Shown here one piece after another: positions 1-11,170 of a stretch of DNA of 64,000 nucleotides (within the stretch, counting starts at the first letter, position 1; each line of letters begins with the position of its first letter). The stretch is taken from assembly GCA_905221605.1 (NCBI GenBank), contig CAJNDS010000083.1, positions 27,501-91,500 on the forward strand. Reading direction: 5' to 3'. Position numbers and translations under genes: made by a program. The notes under the pieces are model-generated. The model was given only the letters and a program-made list of their open reading frames with translations, was not told the origin of the DNA and did no database searches. This stretch comes from Symbiodinium natans (lineage: Eukaryota > Sar > Dinophyceae > Suessiales > Symbiodiniaceae).

Positions 1-265
1 TTTGGAAACTGCCACTTGCCCGAACCCCGAAATACATCCCGCAGAGTGGCTTGAATATCGCGTACACATGTTTTAAAAAAATTTGCCAGTTTGCGCCACC
101 TCTTGCAGCTGCGCCCCTGCCCTTGTTCCAGCAAATGGGAGCGTCGTGGTAAAGCTGCTTCGTCTTTTTCATGTTTGCAGCAAGGCAGAACTGCAACTGC
201 AGGTCCATGCTGTCGAACAGTTCCATATGGAGCGCCTCGTTCCGTTGCTTATGATTGTTGCACAT
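1..265 (-). CDS. Hypothetical protein, truncated by window edge
   Basis: An ATG at 265 (minus strand) opens a frame of about 88 codons that runs without a stop off the left edge. It begins MCNNHKQRNEALHMELFDSM and is rich in polar and aromatic residues. I do not recognise a family. The first part of the frame matches, with frame breaks, the plus-strand sequence near 24690-24760, so it belongs to a repeated sequence family and not to a unique gene. It could be a fragment of a mobile element. The start codon is the first ATG after a stop and is otherwise unsupported. Confidence 0.3.
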   Translation of the reverse strand, partial: MCNNHKQRNEALHMELFDSMDLQLQFCLAANMKKTKQLYHDAPICWNKGRGAAARGGANWQIFLKHVYAIFKPLCGMYFGVRASGSFQ

Positions 266-565
266 CAGAGACCCGCGTCAGCCTTCGGTGGGTCCCTACC
301 ATATGCGGCGATAGGCACCTTCACGATTGTCCAGTGGATGCTTTGCGTTGTATCCTCTTTGATGCGTGCACTCTGGTTGATCAGTGAACCGCGGGAAGGT
401 CTCTCGGAGTCCATACAGGTGTACCTGTGGCAACAACATCAATCAACGTTGGGATGTTGCTGCAATCGCCTCCACGTTGCTTCTGGATGCGAAATATGTT
501 GTTTCCCTTTCTTCACTGCGTGCAACAGCGAAAGTAGCTGCGGTCTGCCGACGCTGGTTTTTTTT
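220..565 (-). repeat. Copy 1 of a diverged dispersed family (QRRQTA family)
   Basis: Read on the minus strand, this stretch matches the plus-strand sequence that starts at 24388, immediately outside Element 1. Shared blocks include the CAGCGTCGGCAGACCGCAG region (near 540-560), the TGGAGGCGATTGCAGCAAC-like region, and CAATCATAAGCAACGGAACG against CAATCACAAGCAAGCGGAGC. A third, shorter copy lies at about 50515-50650. In other copies the upstream part reads as peptide (R)LR(D/N)AQAPM..PQRRQTA. Stops and indels break the frame here. Function unknown. Confidence 0.5.
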
Positions 566-605
566 TTCCTCTGGTGCCTCTTTACTACATCAGTAGCACA
601 GTAGG

Positions 606-1000
606 CCGGTCTTGTTGGGCTCGACGAAAAGGGTGAAACAGAGTCAGCGCACACAACCCACCAGACACAACACGAAACCACCAAAGAACAGACACCGAAG
701 AAACAAAGCGAGCAAACGCGCTAAACTACTAGATACCCCACGGACTCAGTACTCGAGGTCGTCAATGAAGTCCCAGTTCACAAGGAAGCACGGAGCTTGT
801 GGGGGAATCGCAAATTGCGACATTGCCAGATTCTCAAAACCACCATCATGTAGCCATTGGTGCGACAGCGGTTATTCAAACCGAGGTCATCAGAAGAGGT
901 TCGGATCACGTACTCGTTGTCAAGAACAGACAACCGACACTCAATGGCGAAAGGATGTTGCAAGTCAGACTCCCTAGGGGGGATGAAGATGTGCAAATGC
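606..1000. other. No gene recognised; A/C-rich low-complexity stretch
   Basis: About 606-750 is A/C-rich with repeated ACAC, AACC and AAGA motifs, resembling in texture the stretch at 12170-12370. Short overlapping ORFs occur on both strands, but none shows a recognisable domain and they conflict with one another. Confidence 0.3.
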
Positions 1001-1001
1001 C

Positions 1002-1110
1002 CCATGGTGGTCAGCCAGTGGGGACTTAACAGCAAGAACAATCAAGGCAAGACCGGCCCAGGGCACTCCATGGTGGTCAGCCAATGGAGTAGCTCCGAGC
1101 ACAGAGTTCA
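1002..1110. repeat. Dispersed repeat, copy 1 (CCATGGTGGTCAGCCA...)
   Basis: The block starting CCCCATGGTGGTCAGCCAGT recurs at 1622-1730. The two copies share an internal second CCATGGTGGTCAGCCA and a terminal CTCCGAGCACA, with small indels between. A weaker relative appears near 2520-2570. No coding role is apparent. Confidence 0.6.
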
Positions 1111-1117
1111 CCAGTCA

Positions 1118-1275
1118 ACCTGGCGCACAAGTGCCCACCCTCGAAGGTGCCCGCGCACGGCCAGAGGGGGGGACGAGAGTAGCATCAGCTACCGATTACC
1201 TGGCGCACAAGGGCCCACCCTCAGAGGTGCCCGTGCACGGTCAGAGGGGGGCCGAGAGTAGCAGCAGCTACCGAT
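1118..1275. repeat. Two tandem copies of a unit of about 80 bp
   Basis: The unit starting ACCTGGCGCACAAG at 1118 is repeated at 1198. Both copies contain a GCCCACCCTC..AGGTGCCCG core and end in AGCTACCGATT. They differ by a few substitutions and one-base changes in a G run. Confidence 0.7.
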
Positions 1276-1621
1276 TCATCGGGGAAAGTCCACGGCGAGT
1301 TATCGAACCCTTAACGCCAAAGGGTTTTAATGACACCGAGGGACCTCCCAGTCCAGGCACCTCGCACAAGGCCACGCCACTTCAGCACTGGCCTGCGCAT
1401 CGGCACGCATCAGGTCCCTTCACCCAAACCCGCGAGGTACGCCGGTAAGGAGACTGGAGGGCTCACATCACCGTCAATCAGCCACCAATGCGAATACATT
1501 CAGCACCTGCCAAGGCTGTTCACGCGATGGTTTACAGTTTCGCCATCACAGATGGAGCAAAGTCGTGCCTCAGCACGGAACCTTGTAAGTGTCAACCTGT
1601 GTGTTCGGAAGTATAAAGTTG

Positions 1622-1730
1622 CCCCATGGTGGTCAGCCAGTGGGGACTTAACGGCGAGAACAAAGGGGTAGGACCAGCCCAGAGTACTCCATGGTGGTCA
1701 GCCAGTGGAGCCTCTCCGAGCACAAGCGCA
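1622..1730. repeat. Dispersed repeat, copy 2
   Basis: Second copy of the CCATGGTGGTCAGCCA repeat seen at 1002-1110. It retains both internal CCATGGTGG blocks and the closing TCCGAGCACA. Confidence 0.6.
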
Positions 1731-1970
1731 ACGTTCTGTTGACTCACGAAAGCTCGTCCGCCGGCCAAAGCAGGCTGGACTGCTTCGTTCCAATCAGAGC
1801 CATCAGGTAAACCCAAGCAGGCGGGGACCCCACCTGCCCCGCAGGAAGCGGGAGTCCCCCAGTCGAAACTTCGCACTCAAGGCCAAGCAACTATTTCCTT
1901 GGCCGGTGAGGGTTGAGGGTTCAATACCCAGAATCAGTTCGTCCAAGCCCAAACCGACAGACGTCGGTGA

Positions 1971-2460
1971 GGAGATGCGAGGGCTCGCATCACGTTGGAC
2001 GGCCAACAGGAGCGGTAGAACTTCCATTGTGTACACTGCCTTGGTCCAGTCAGCACCGTCAGGCAACATCCAGGCAGGCGGTGAGCCTGCTTGTCCCGCC
2101 ACAGGCCATGCGCAGGCAGTGACGGTCTTTTGGAACTGGCTCCTTGCAAGGGCAATGGGTGCATATTCTCTACGTAGAAGTGCCCAATACCTGTGGGAGA
2201 AGCAGCACCACCGCATTGGCCTCTCCAGAGTCGTCATTCGGCCGAGATACCACAAAGGGGAGGGTCGCATTGCCATGACTCACTGTGATCCAAGTATCGT
2301 CTCGTCCCACGATAGCGATGGGGCAACAAGTGTGGGCGACAGCTGGGTCTCAAAGCCGAGAAGTTCTTGCAGTGCCATAGCACAAAAACGGCCACCTACC
2401 CGGTCAAAGAGGGGCAGAGGAGAGGAAGACTGGGCAGCCTTACCAGAGAGCCATCCCTAG
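1971..2460 (-). pseudogene. Truncated duplicate of the hydrolase-like gene at 12686-13555
   Basis: Minus-strand sequence here aligns with 13124-13635. The best-conserved part (about 1971-2130 against 13124-13283) differs at only a few positions. Both copies encode CAWPVAGQAGSPPAWMLPDG followed by (A/D)WTKAVYTMEVLPL and QRDASPRIS. The position equivalent to the ATG at 13555 is near 2378. This copy lacks the C-terminal half and carries stops and frame changes, so it is a fragment. Such a duplicate about 11 kb away points to local duplication or a multicopy element. Confidence 0.7.
1974..1991. repeat. Short perfect hairpin GATGCGAG-GG-CTCGCATC
   Basis: An 8-bp perfect stem closed over GG. The same hairpin occurs at 13127-13144, within the same duplication. 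A version at 2745-2762 has a compensatory base-pair change, so the stem itself may have been maintained. Confidence 0.6.
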
Positions 2461-2744
2461 AGGGGGCAGAGGAAAGGACGATTGGCCGTTGTACCGATGA
2501 CAGAGCTGGAACATCCAGGCAGGACCGGTCCAGGGCAGTCCGTGCAGATGGCCAGTGGAGCAACCACAAGAGAAAGGCCCCCCGTCACCATAGGCACACC
2601 GCGGGGCCGACAAAGACGGGTGTTCACAGCAACAGGCTGTGAGCACACAGAAGACAAGCACGGTCCAATCCGTGACATAGACCACGAGAGGGTTGCCAAA
2701 CCAAGAATATCCCGAGGTAGTCTTGCGGCATGTATCGGCGAGGA

Positions 2745-2762
2745 GATGTGAGGGCTCACATC
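2745..2762. repeat. Hairpin GATGTGAG-GG-CTCACATC with compensatory change
   Basis: Same architecture as the hairpins at 1974 and 13127, but the C-G pair is replaced by T-A on both arms. The flanking sequence (GGCGAGGA before, ACG after) is also similar to the other copies. Confidence 0.6.
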
Positions 2763-2843
2763 ACGCTAGGCAGCATGCCATGGAGGGACTCAAAGGCGCG
2801 TTCGCGTGGCGTGAGTAGGAGCCCTCAGATGACAATTTGCTGT

Positions 2844-3409
2844 CTATTGCCAGGGGCCATCCCAGTCCGGACGCCGGGAGCGATGACCATCTGAGGTGGT
2901 ATGGGAACGTGTACGGCTGGGCATGGCCTGCATTGGAGGCAGCTCTTGCTCATCAACCCCCCACTCAGGGATGCCGTCCGGAATGGGGATACCTTTGTAT
3001 CTTGTCATTGAGGTTTGTGCCGCGAGCCACATCACCCGGACAGCTTCCTGGATTTGCCTGTACTGCACAACACCTTCGTCCTTATACTGAAAGGGAAGGA
3101 TGTAACTGCCGCACGTAGGGCCGAAGGATCAGGGTCCTTGGAGGTGCCATGGCAGTACATCTTAAACCAGAAGCTGTTGAGTCGCTGCTTGGTTGGATGC
3201 TTAGCTCGCATGAGCCCCTTAATGGCAGCCCAGTGAGCAGTGGCTGCATCATACCACTCATTTCGGGGACGTTTTGGCCCATGTGGGTGTGGCGCTGATC
3301 CCTTTCCAATGCGCTTCGAAGATGACTGGCAGTCGGAAAGGGGCTGAGACATCCACTTCTCGCAAAGCTGCAAGGTCAGTGGTTCGCAGCTCCGAGAAGC
3401 GCCAATCAT
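2844..3409 (-). pseudogene. C-terminal tail of the helicase region, in two frames
   Basis: After the stop at 3258 the protein-like sequence continues in another frame (3409-3032, with GPKRPRNEWYDAATAHWAA). Near 3065 it shifts again into the frame ending at 2844 (EAVRVMWLAAQTSMTRYKG). The GGG run near 3300 is the likely site of the first shift. No family recognised. Confidence 0.45.
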
Positions 3410-5700
3410 TCACCTGTGCCTCGGGTTCGTCCTCCGCATCCGACATGTCATCCATCGGGCAGGGAGAGCCTTCGTTGGTTTCGGAAGAGATGCTGACGAC
3501 CGCCGGCGAGGCTGCCGCAGTGTTCACTTCCACCGGCGCAGCCAAAGGCGAGGAAAGCAAGCACTCTAGGGGCAACACTCGCCGCAGAAAAACAGCCATT
3601 CTGTGAGAGGTGTCTGGCCATTCCAAGTTATAAACTGACCAAAAGTGTTCAATGTTTTGGTTGGCCACCGAGGCCGCAAGGGCAAGCCGGATGGCGTCAA
3701 GGAAATGGGCAGGGGGGTGATCCGGCCTAAATTCTTGATAGTGCCTTTGCCCAAGTGTCTCTGTGCCCTGCAGCGTGATGCCTAGGAACGTATTCAGGTT
3801 GGGCTGGGCAAGCCTGGCCTTTTCCACGTCCGTGTGCTGAGCAGCTGCGGCCCATGCCTGCAGGGCTTCTTGGGAGGCTTGGCCAGTGACTTGTGGCAGT
3901 CCACTGCGCGCGTCCATCACATATTTGGTAGTAGGGCACTTGGGACACCGATAAGCGCGGCCAGCTAAGAAGGCCACCATGGCTGCGGGCGGCACATTGA
4001 TCTGCAGGTCAGTAATTTTATTGTCAGATTCAGGAAAACCGAGAACAATGGGCAGCCCGGCCGTTCGCTCCAGGGGACCTTTTTGGTGGGATTCGAATGC
4101 GAGCAGAAGTGCACCCAGCCAATAATCTGGGTCAGCGTAGCTGAGCATTGCAGGAAAACTGGCATTGATGACACTCGGCAAGTCCGACACCGTAGAGAAA
4201 AGATCCGCGATGTACTGCGCAGTGGTAAGAAAGCCATACCCCACTAGGGACTCCGAAAGCCTTGCTTTGTCCAGCTGCGGAGCCGGGCATTCCAACATTT
4301 CAGCAAGGTCGAAATGCTGCAATGCGCCCGACAGTCTAAGACACTGCGTGATGATAGGGTCATATACCTTCAAATACGCCGCCGGAAACGTTTCAGGCAG
4401 ATGCAGTAGCGTGTCCGCAATTCCGATCAGCATCTCCGCGTTTTGCAGCTGGTTCGGTATGCCATTCAAAAACATCTCATAGGCCCTATATGCCCGAAGC
4501 TGCTGGCAGTGTGTTGTGAGGTGTTGCGAGTCACGCAGGCTCATGTAGGGCCGAGGTTTGACATTCTTACCAAAGTGATGTCCCGCTGCAAGTGCTCGCC
4601 ACATGAGATCACAGACAGAGCCTGTGTTGCTCTGCATGATGGGTGCACAGGCTGGGGCGCTGGGGTCGCGGGTGCCGCTGGGCTCGCTAGGCCCTCGAGG
4701 CTTGGCTTTTGGTGGTTCCAGATGCTGAGAGCCATCGTTGTCCAAAACGAGAGGCCGACTTTCCTTGCGAGCTTGGACAGCGGGCACAGGCCTGGCGGGG
4801 ATGGGCGTCGGGCCATGGGGAGGCATAGGGAGATACGATTTTGGTTCCGTCAAGCCAAGTGAGTCCGTGGGAGACTTAGCGCAAGGGGGCTGTGATGCCT
4901 CAACCTTCCCACTCCCCTCCGGAAGTGTTGCGTGCATGGGCCGTGTCCGGGGGCTGGGTGGACGTCGTACGCCAGGCGGTGGGTCCCTAATGTTGCCTCC
5001 ACTACGGGGTGGACACGAGGCGGCGCTACTCCCTCCGATCCTGTGGGCAACTTCACTAGTGGGAGTCGTCGCACAAGCATCCGGAGCACTAGGACACGCG
5101 GCCGGCACAACCGCAGGATTTGTCGTTGCAAGCTCCTTCCTCAGTGGTCCTCTCTCCCGCGTTGGGGTGCCGCAGGGTGTTCGTGAAACGTCCCGTTTAG
5201 CTGCCGGAGGTGGGCTGACAGCTGCCGCAATGGAGCCCCCCGCGGTCCGAGGCTTGAGCCATGGTGTACCCCACCGCTCACCATGGCGCGCGTTGGCGAC
5301 AGCCTCGCTTTGGGCTGGTGACTGCAGCGGCGTAAGCACCTCGACTGCAGTAGCAGCTACCACGTCGGGACTGCGACTACTCGCGGGCACAGGGCTGTTT
5401 CCCGGAGAGTCCACATCAATCGCAGTTTCGGAGGCAGCCCTACCCGTACGAACAGGTAGGAGGTGAAGACCGCGGGGGGCTCTCATTATGCCGGCCTTGT
5501 GTTCGAAAGCCGGGTCAGCACGTTGAGCAGATCCCCGTTTGGGCGGCGTCCTAATGTTGGTATCCCCTAGCAAGCAGGTGAGGTACTGGGCGACCCCATC
5601 TCCTTCCCTTACCGGCTGGAAGGGGACGCAATACACAGCATTGGGCAAGGGCTCCAGGACGAAGCCGCGCTTTTGCAGACTAGCGATGGTGCCCGAATAG
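3258..5700 (-). pseudogene. Post-helicase part: Pro-rich linker and conserved C-terminal region
   Basis: The open frame runs from about 5700 to a TGA at 3258. It starts with the segment following the helicase core (SGTIASLQKRGFVLEPLPNA). A long Pro/Ser/Thr/Arg-rich, probably disordered linker of about 250 residues follows (about 5500-4700). Then comes a folded-looking region of about 400 residues with a Cys pair (YRCPKCPTTKY, near 3925-3960) that could bind metal. I do not recognise the C-terminal region. Plus-strand ORFs over the linker are GC-rich shadows. Confidence 0.5.
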
Positions 5701-7363
5701 GAGTTGGAAGTGGAACTTCCCGCTTATCTCCCCAGGTGGCCTTCAAGGCCCACGCTTGATGCAGGGGTGGGGCTTCGAAAAGGTCCAGCCCTACTTTGCG
5801 TTCCGCAGGCAGCACGATGCTGGCTACTGTTCGTTCTCGGAAGGCTTGCTTGTGTAATGCCTTTGCAACGCCAGGGCCATCCATGCTCCACAAGCTGGCT
5901 TGTGTGCGCACATATTCCGCGCATTCAATCAGGCCTCCGGTTGCGCAGGCCGCCATTTGGAAGCATGCACCTATACCATCAGAGTAGTGCGGCGCCACGA
6001 AAACCAAAGCCCCAAGTCCTCTCGTGAAGGAGGAGGTGGCTCGGGCAAACCCTGCCTCGCTACTAAACAGGAATCCAGAAGCCCGACAAGTCACAAAGAC
6101 ACCTATCCCAAATGTGGGGCCAGTGGAGCAAGCCGTGGTGATAGCGCCGAAGAAGCGTTTAAGGGACCCTATGTGCTTCATGAGGAAGGTCCGAAACGTC
6201 ACAAGGCTCCAAGTGGTGGGCGCGCCAGTCAGCGGGAAATCCGGTGCGGTTTGGCAGGCTTCCAGTAGGCTCATATCGTCCTCACCCAGTGGGTCTGCGG
6301 GGAGACTCGACTGCAGCATAAACTTCATTTGAGTAACAAGCCTGGCATACTGAGAGACCATCCCGATAGGGGAGTCAGGATAAACCTGGTGCCCGAAAGT
6401 GAGCACAATGTCCGCCAGGACCATGCTGAGGTCGTAGCTTCTGCCTAGCTTGGTTTGGGTCTCATCCTGATCTGGCACCCGTACCCAGCGGCACGTTTCC
6501 ATCCACCTGCCTGCAAAGCTACGCAATGGCCGCCCGAGCAGGTGCTGCAACGTGGGACCTGGTGGCATAACTAGCCGAGGGACCCCGCCTGTCAGCTCGA
6601 AGCGGCACGCCTCCGAGTACCGACATGCATATAGAATGGCAGCAAGCTCAGGAGGGAGGCGCATGGATGAGCAGAGCGAGAGGTTGATGGCCGGTCCGAC
6701 AATGGCCTTCAGCCCGGCGGCCTGCATGACTGTCTCGGCTTGCTTCGGTTTGACGATGCTCATACAGAGAATCGAATCCAGCATCGAGACCGCTGAGAAC
6801 AACATTTCTGACGCTCCAGAGGAACGGTGGGGCTTGCCCCAAGAGGGCATCTCGCCTTGCCCCTTTTTCCACGGGCCGGAACTTTGGGCCGTTTGCCGCA
6901 AAAGGGCCGCAGGCAAGGTGGCTGGCGTGTGGAGGTCGGCAGGGACCGCATTGAGACCACAAATCTTTTGCTCCAACAACTCCGTGACGAAGTGGTAATT
7001 GGGCCGCGATCCTCCAGCGGGCTGTCTGTGGTCGCCAATCATGACATCGAGTGCATGCTTGATGTGCGCCAGGATGGTGTTGGAACCCGGTGTGCCCAAT
7101 TGCTGGGCTTCATCTCGGAGGAGCAACTCAACATCCTTTAGACGGTTAATGAGCTGCGAGTAGGGAAAGCTAAGCCTTGCCACAATCGTACCATGCGTCG
7201 TGGCTACAAGTAGCCCCCGGTACAAATCGTGCACATCAAAGGGGATGTGTGTCCTTCTCCTTGTTACCCGGTATGCGAACGATGCGGCTGCGAACAAATT
7301 CATTGCTAGCAGTCGTGAGCCTATCAACCGCCTCGACATAGGCACGAACCGATTCATTGCCAT
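5609..7363 (-). pseudogene. UPF1-like SF1 helicase, second half (motifs II to VI region)
   Basis: This frame continues the helicase after a one-base shift near 7243. It contains motif II LLRDEAQQLG (DEAQQ at 7100-7114) and motif III MIGDHRQ (7022-7036). Further on it has an SMRLPPELAAILY segment like the UPF1-family Arg motif, and IGMVSQYARLVTQM resembling the VGVVSPYxxQ motif. Together with the P-loop in the previous frame this matches SF1 helicases of the UPF1/IGHMBP2/ZNFX1 type, which unwind RNA or DNA using ATP. The frame ends at 5609, but protein-like sequence leaves it near 5700. Function in this organism is unknown. Confidence 0.65.
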
Positions 7364-9428
7364 GAGCGGTGTACAGGGTGAGCCGGTTCGTCAGGCACGC
7401 AAGAAGAACTCCTAGAAACGCGCAGGATCGTGTCTTCCCGCTGCCAGGCGCCCCCGTTATGAATACAGAAGTACGATTAGCGGCCAGGCCGTACGAGCAC
7501 GCTCCCAGCAGCGCTGCCAGGTGTCCATCCGCCCCCCAAAAGGTATCACAGAGGCACGTAAGGAAGGCGGGACCAACTGCGAGCGCAAAGATGCTGGCGC
7601 GAGTCCTCGGATCGTGCTCGTTACTCAACGAGTCCTGGGACATGCGTAGACGCTCCGCATGCCACAGCGCAGGAGTCCGGGCGTCCTCCTGGCCGGGCAG
7701 CGGAGAGTCAGGCAGCGTGGCTAACACGCCACTCAGCAGCGTCGGCGTCCATTCTTTGCGATAGGTTTGTTCCTCCGCAAGCCAAAGGTTAAGGATGCTT
7801 TGCAAGGTGTTGGAAGCCCCCGGACCCGCAGTAGGCGATGCCTGCGCAGCTTGCGTTGCGTGCTTGCCTCTGAAGACTTGGCAGACCTCCGGGTGAATGA
7901 GCTGTGCCCATGTGTCGTGCCAGTTCCCTCTCACCACCAGCCCGATAATGAGGACAAGCACTAGATCCGTGAGAAAGCCCGGCAACCAATGTGGCTGCCG
8001 GATGGCATCAAGAGGCGAGTCTTCTAGCGGAACGCCCAATGCAACATGTTGCCTTTCCCTAGGCATGTGTAACAGGGCATCCCAAAGCGGGGTAGAGGCT
8101 CCTCCGGGCAGAACTTCAAGCTGGCTGACTCTCGGCAATGAGGGTCGTTGCGCGAATTGGTTGTGCTGTTCATCAGTCAAGAGCAGGGCAATGGTTATAT
8201 TGACTGGCTGCATGGCCTTACTTTCGCCAGGGCCGGTGGCAAGCTTCTTCGGGGCAAGGAGCTCTATAAACATGCCTGGGTAGGCCACATCTCCCTTGTC
8301 TTCTCTCAAGGTAACCAGCAAAGCAGTGCCCTTGGCCGGCACTTTACCAGCGACAGCAAACCACTTTGTAGCCCAGTCAGGGACATCCGCCAACTCCGGT
8401 GTAAGGAGCATGACCGACGCTCGTGGGTAAACTCGATGGAGAAGGCAGATTGGCCACGTATGCGTGCCGGGCTTTATCGCCACAGGGGTGGCGGCCCGCT
8501 TGACCGCAGCTTGCTCTGGGTAGTGATACTGTTCCGAGGGCTCCTCCTCGATTTCTGCTTCCGAGGCCATGGCTAAAAACTGATAACCCAGCATGTCAAC
8601 CAGGCGTTCTAACGACAGGTGGGGGAGCCACATACCCAAAACAAGCTTCATCGTGGGACCAAGTTCATGATACGGGGGCGGCAAATCAGCCAGATGCGGC
8701 TTGGCATCCGTCAGGAGGACTTGGGTACAGTCAGCACGGAGACTGGCAATGCTCCGGTTCTCAGCGGAAGGTAGCCGGAGAAAAGCCTCCAGATCGGAGC
8801 GCTTGATTTGCCGTCCCAGCACGGAGTTGATGAAAGTTTTAGACTTATCCGAAAGCTGGACAGAGCCACATGCAACCCCCATCAAGCCTGCCCGCACTGC
8901 GCGATCCATCCGGGGGTCGGCCAGGCCACAAATCTTTTTAGTCAACTCCTTATGCACATAATCCCCCGGCGTGAGTTGGAACAGCTCTTCACTTTGGACA
9001 AAGTGACCATAAGAGTGCCCACCACTCCCAAGCGACTCAGGTCCAGTGAAGTAGTAGAGACGCGCTCCCGCGCCAATCGCTTGCATTCTTGCTGCCTGGC
9101 TGGGCCGGAAGATACAAAGCTGGTCGCTCTCATGATGGACAAGACTAACAGCGTGCCGCAATTCCGAACCCAGTATATATTGCAGCATGGCCCGTGGCAT
9201 GGCAATGCCGCCCAAACGTGCCTTGATGTGGACAAAGTCGCCCTTGCAGTCAGGAAGCTTTTGGCGCTCATGCCAAGCGATAGCCACAGCAGCTCCCGTA
9301 TACGACCCCGCAGAGAAGCCCGTAACGCACAGTTTGCACACTCGCCAGCTCTCCCCGCGGCGAGGCCCACATGCATAGCGGTCAGCGCAGCAGTATGTGG
9401 CACGTGCAAGTGGGCTAGGGCCGGGCAC
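7236..9428 (-). pseudogene. UPF1-like SF1 helicase, first half with Walker A
   Basis: The frame enters at about 9300-9430 with CVTGFSAGSYTGAAVAIAWHE. The GFSAG fits a GxSxG nucleophile elbow of an alpha/beta hydrolase between a hydrophobic strand and a helix. About 600 residues later VFITGAPGSGKTRSCAFLG gives a clear Walker A (about 7432-7455). The frame stops at 7236, just past RSRIVRIPGNKEKDTH. Dropping one C from the CCCC run at about 7243 would join it directly to the motif II-III frame. A hydrolase-like domain upstream of an SF1 helicase on one polypeptide is unusual. Confidence 0.6.
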
Positions 9429-11170
9429 ATTGTCAGGGAGGCTTCTACCGAGCTGATTCTAGCACGAACCGCCGCTGGCAGACCGCATCCTTCGACCTGA
9501 GGGTACAGAGCACGTGCCCACAGCTGGGCGGCTTGGGGCAGGAGCAGCAGTGCATGTGCGGCATTTCCGCTGGTCGAAAGCAACAACGGGCGTTGTGTGT
9601 CGTCATATCGGACTTTTTTGCCCTGGTTGTCCCGGACCGTTTCCATTTCTAAGCCAGTGAGCGCATAGGAATTGGCTGTGTGAATGATGCTACCCGACAC
9701 AGTGGAGGGCGCATTCTCGGCCTTCCCATGCATCCCGCTAATGAAGAGCGACCGACATTCCCCTGAGGGGGTTAGGTGAGGCTTTGGGGGCGGGTACTGG
9801 TAGGCAGGAAAGGCGAAGGCTGCCAGGGCTTGTTGCACACGCATTGCAAGTCCATCATCCCAGTATTGACTGAGGCCCAGCAGCGTGACCTTTATGTCTG
9901 CAGCAAAAAGGGGCCACGGCAGATCCACCTGCGCCAGCCAAGCATGCGCAGCGGCGGCAAGGAGAGCAAGCGGCCCTGCAGGAAGATACTTCCAAAACAC
10001 GAGGACCCCAGGGAAGAGCTGGAGCCGCACTGGTCCACTGCCCTTTTTCCCAACAGAGGCCCACAGAGGGACGGTGTCCCCGTTGCCCCAGACCGACTCG
10101 GGTAGAGTAGGCAGCCGCAACACACTCCCCCACTGCGGCAAGATGTTTTTGCCTTTGGCACCATATCCATGCACAAACGGAGGGGGTATAACCTCGGCGT
10201 ATCGGTTCGCCATGAATAAGTCAGGACCAGGTAAGATTGCCAAACGGGAGTGCAAGCCACCGTAGCCCCTGAGCAAGGGAAGAAATCCCTGTTCACACGG
10301 GCCTTGTCCCCATGTTTTGACCCCTCTGACCTGCCTGACTGGGGAGGCGCCAAACTGGATGTCGGGCTCTGGCCGGCCAGTATTAAGGTCGGCCGCTTTT
10401 CACGCAACTTCATGTATGTATCTTCCTAAAAGCGCCCACGCAAACACAAAGTCAGAATGCTTATGAGCAGTGGTTCCGGCAAGAGGGGTGTTGCGTAGAC
10501 ATTGCCGAAAATGGATTTGGTCCAACGGCACCTGCTCATGCATACCAGGCAATGGAGTGGGCACTTCACTGGGCATGATGACTAGCTGCAGGGCTCGGCT
10601 TAATGCAGCACCAATGGAGGTCACCGCACTAGCGACGTTGCTAGGGATGCAAAAGCGAGGGGGCCGGGGAGTTTTGCCGTCCGGAGCATTCGAGTAGAAG
10701 ATGACCAATCCCCCATTTGCTTCAAGCTGGTCCTCGGACGCACAAACCATGCCAATTGAGTTTGGCGAGCGGGCCCCACACGGTATGGACCCGTCCGGCG
10801 AGCAACTCCACGGCGAGGCTGGAAGCGAGCCACAGGGCTGTGTCTCGTCCGTCTCGACTTCCATGCTGCCCAGTGACTCCGTCGAGAGAGTATTGGGCAG
10901 TAGATCGAGGACTGCAAACCTTCGCAGCTCTTCTGCTTCCCACCTGGCAGTGAACAAGGTGTCATGGTCGAGCAGCATCAAGACCACCCCTGGCGCAAGG
11001 ACTCTGAGGACTGCCAGCATTTCGGGCCCCGCCCACGTAAAGTGCACAGAAGCTAACCCCGCTTTCTTGGTGTTTACCAAGATGGGAAACCATCTCTCTT
11101 TAAACGGGCCTTCCCACTGCATGCGTGCCACTAAATGCCGGACAAAGTAGGGAAAATGCGGAATAGACAA
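8942..11170 (-). pseudogene. N-terminal/central part of the helicase region, in-frame UGA at 10400
   Basis: Two open stretches (11170-10400 and 10276-8942) are in the same frame, separated by a single TGA at 10400-10402. The 41 codons between the TGA and 10276 are open. The first stretch includes an LAPGVVLMLLDHDTLF segment, hydrophobic then acidic, of the kind seen at the end of a Rossmann-like beta strand. The second has several hydrophobic segments. Useful sequence leaves this frame near 9300-9430; the remainder to 8942 is overlap. No family recognised. The TGA is one C-to-T change from CGA. Confidence 0.5.

Noticed and set aside
1113-1275. Possible CRISPR-like direct repeats
   Set aside because: Only two tandem units of about 80 bp without unique spacers, in a eukaryotic setting.
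4738-5466. 242-codon plus-strand ORF
   Set aside because: Antisense shadow of the Pro-rich linker of the minus-strand helicase region; GC-rich low-complexity peptide.
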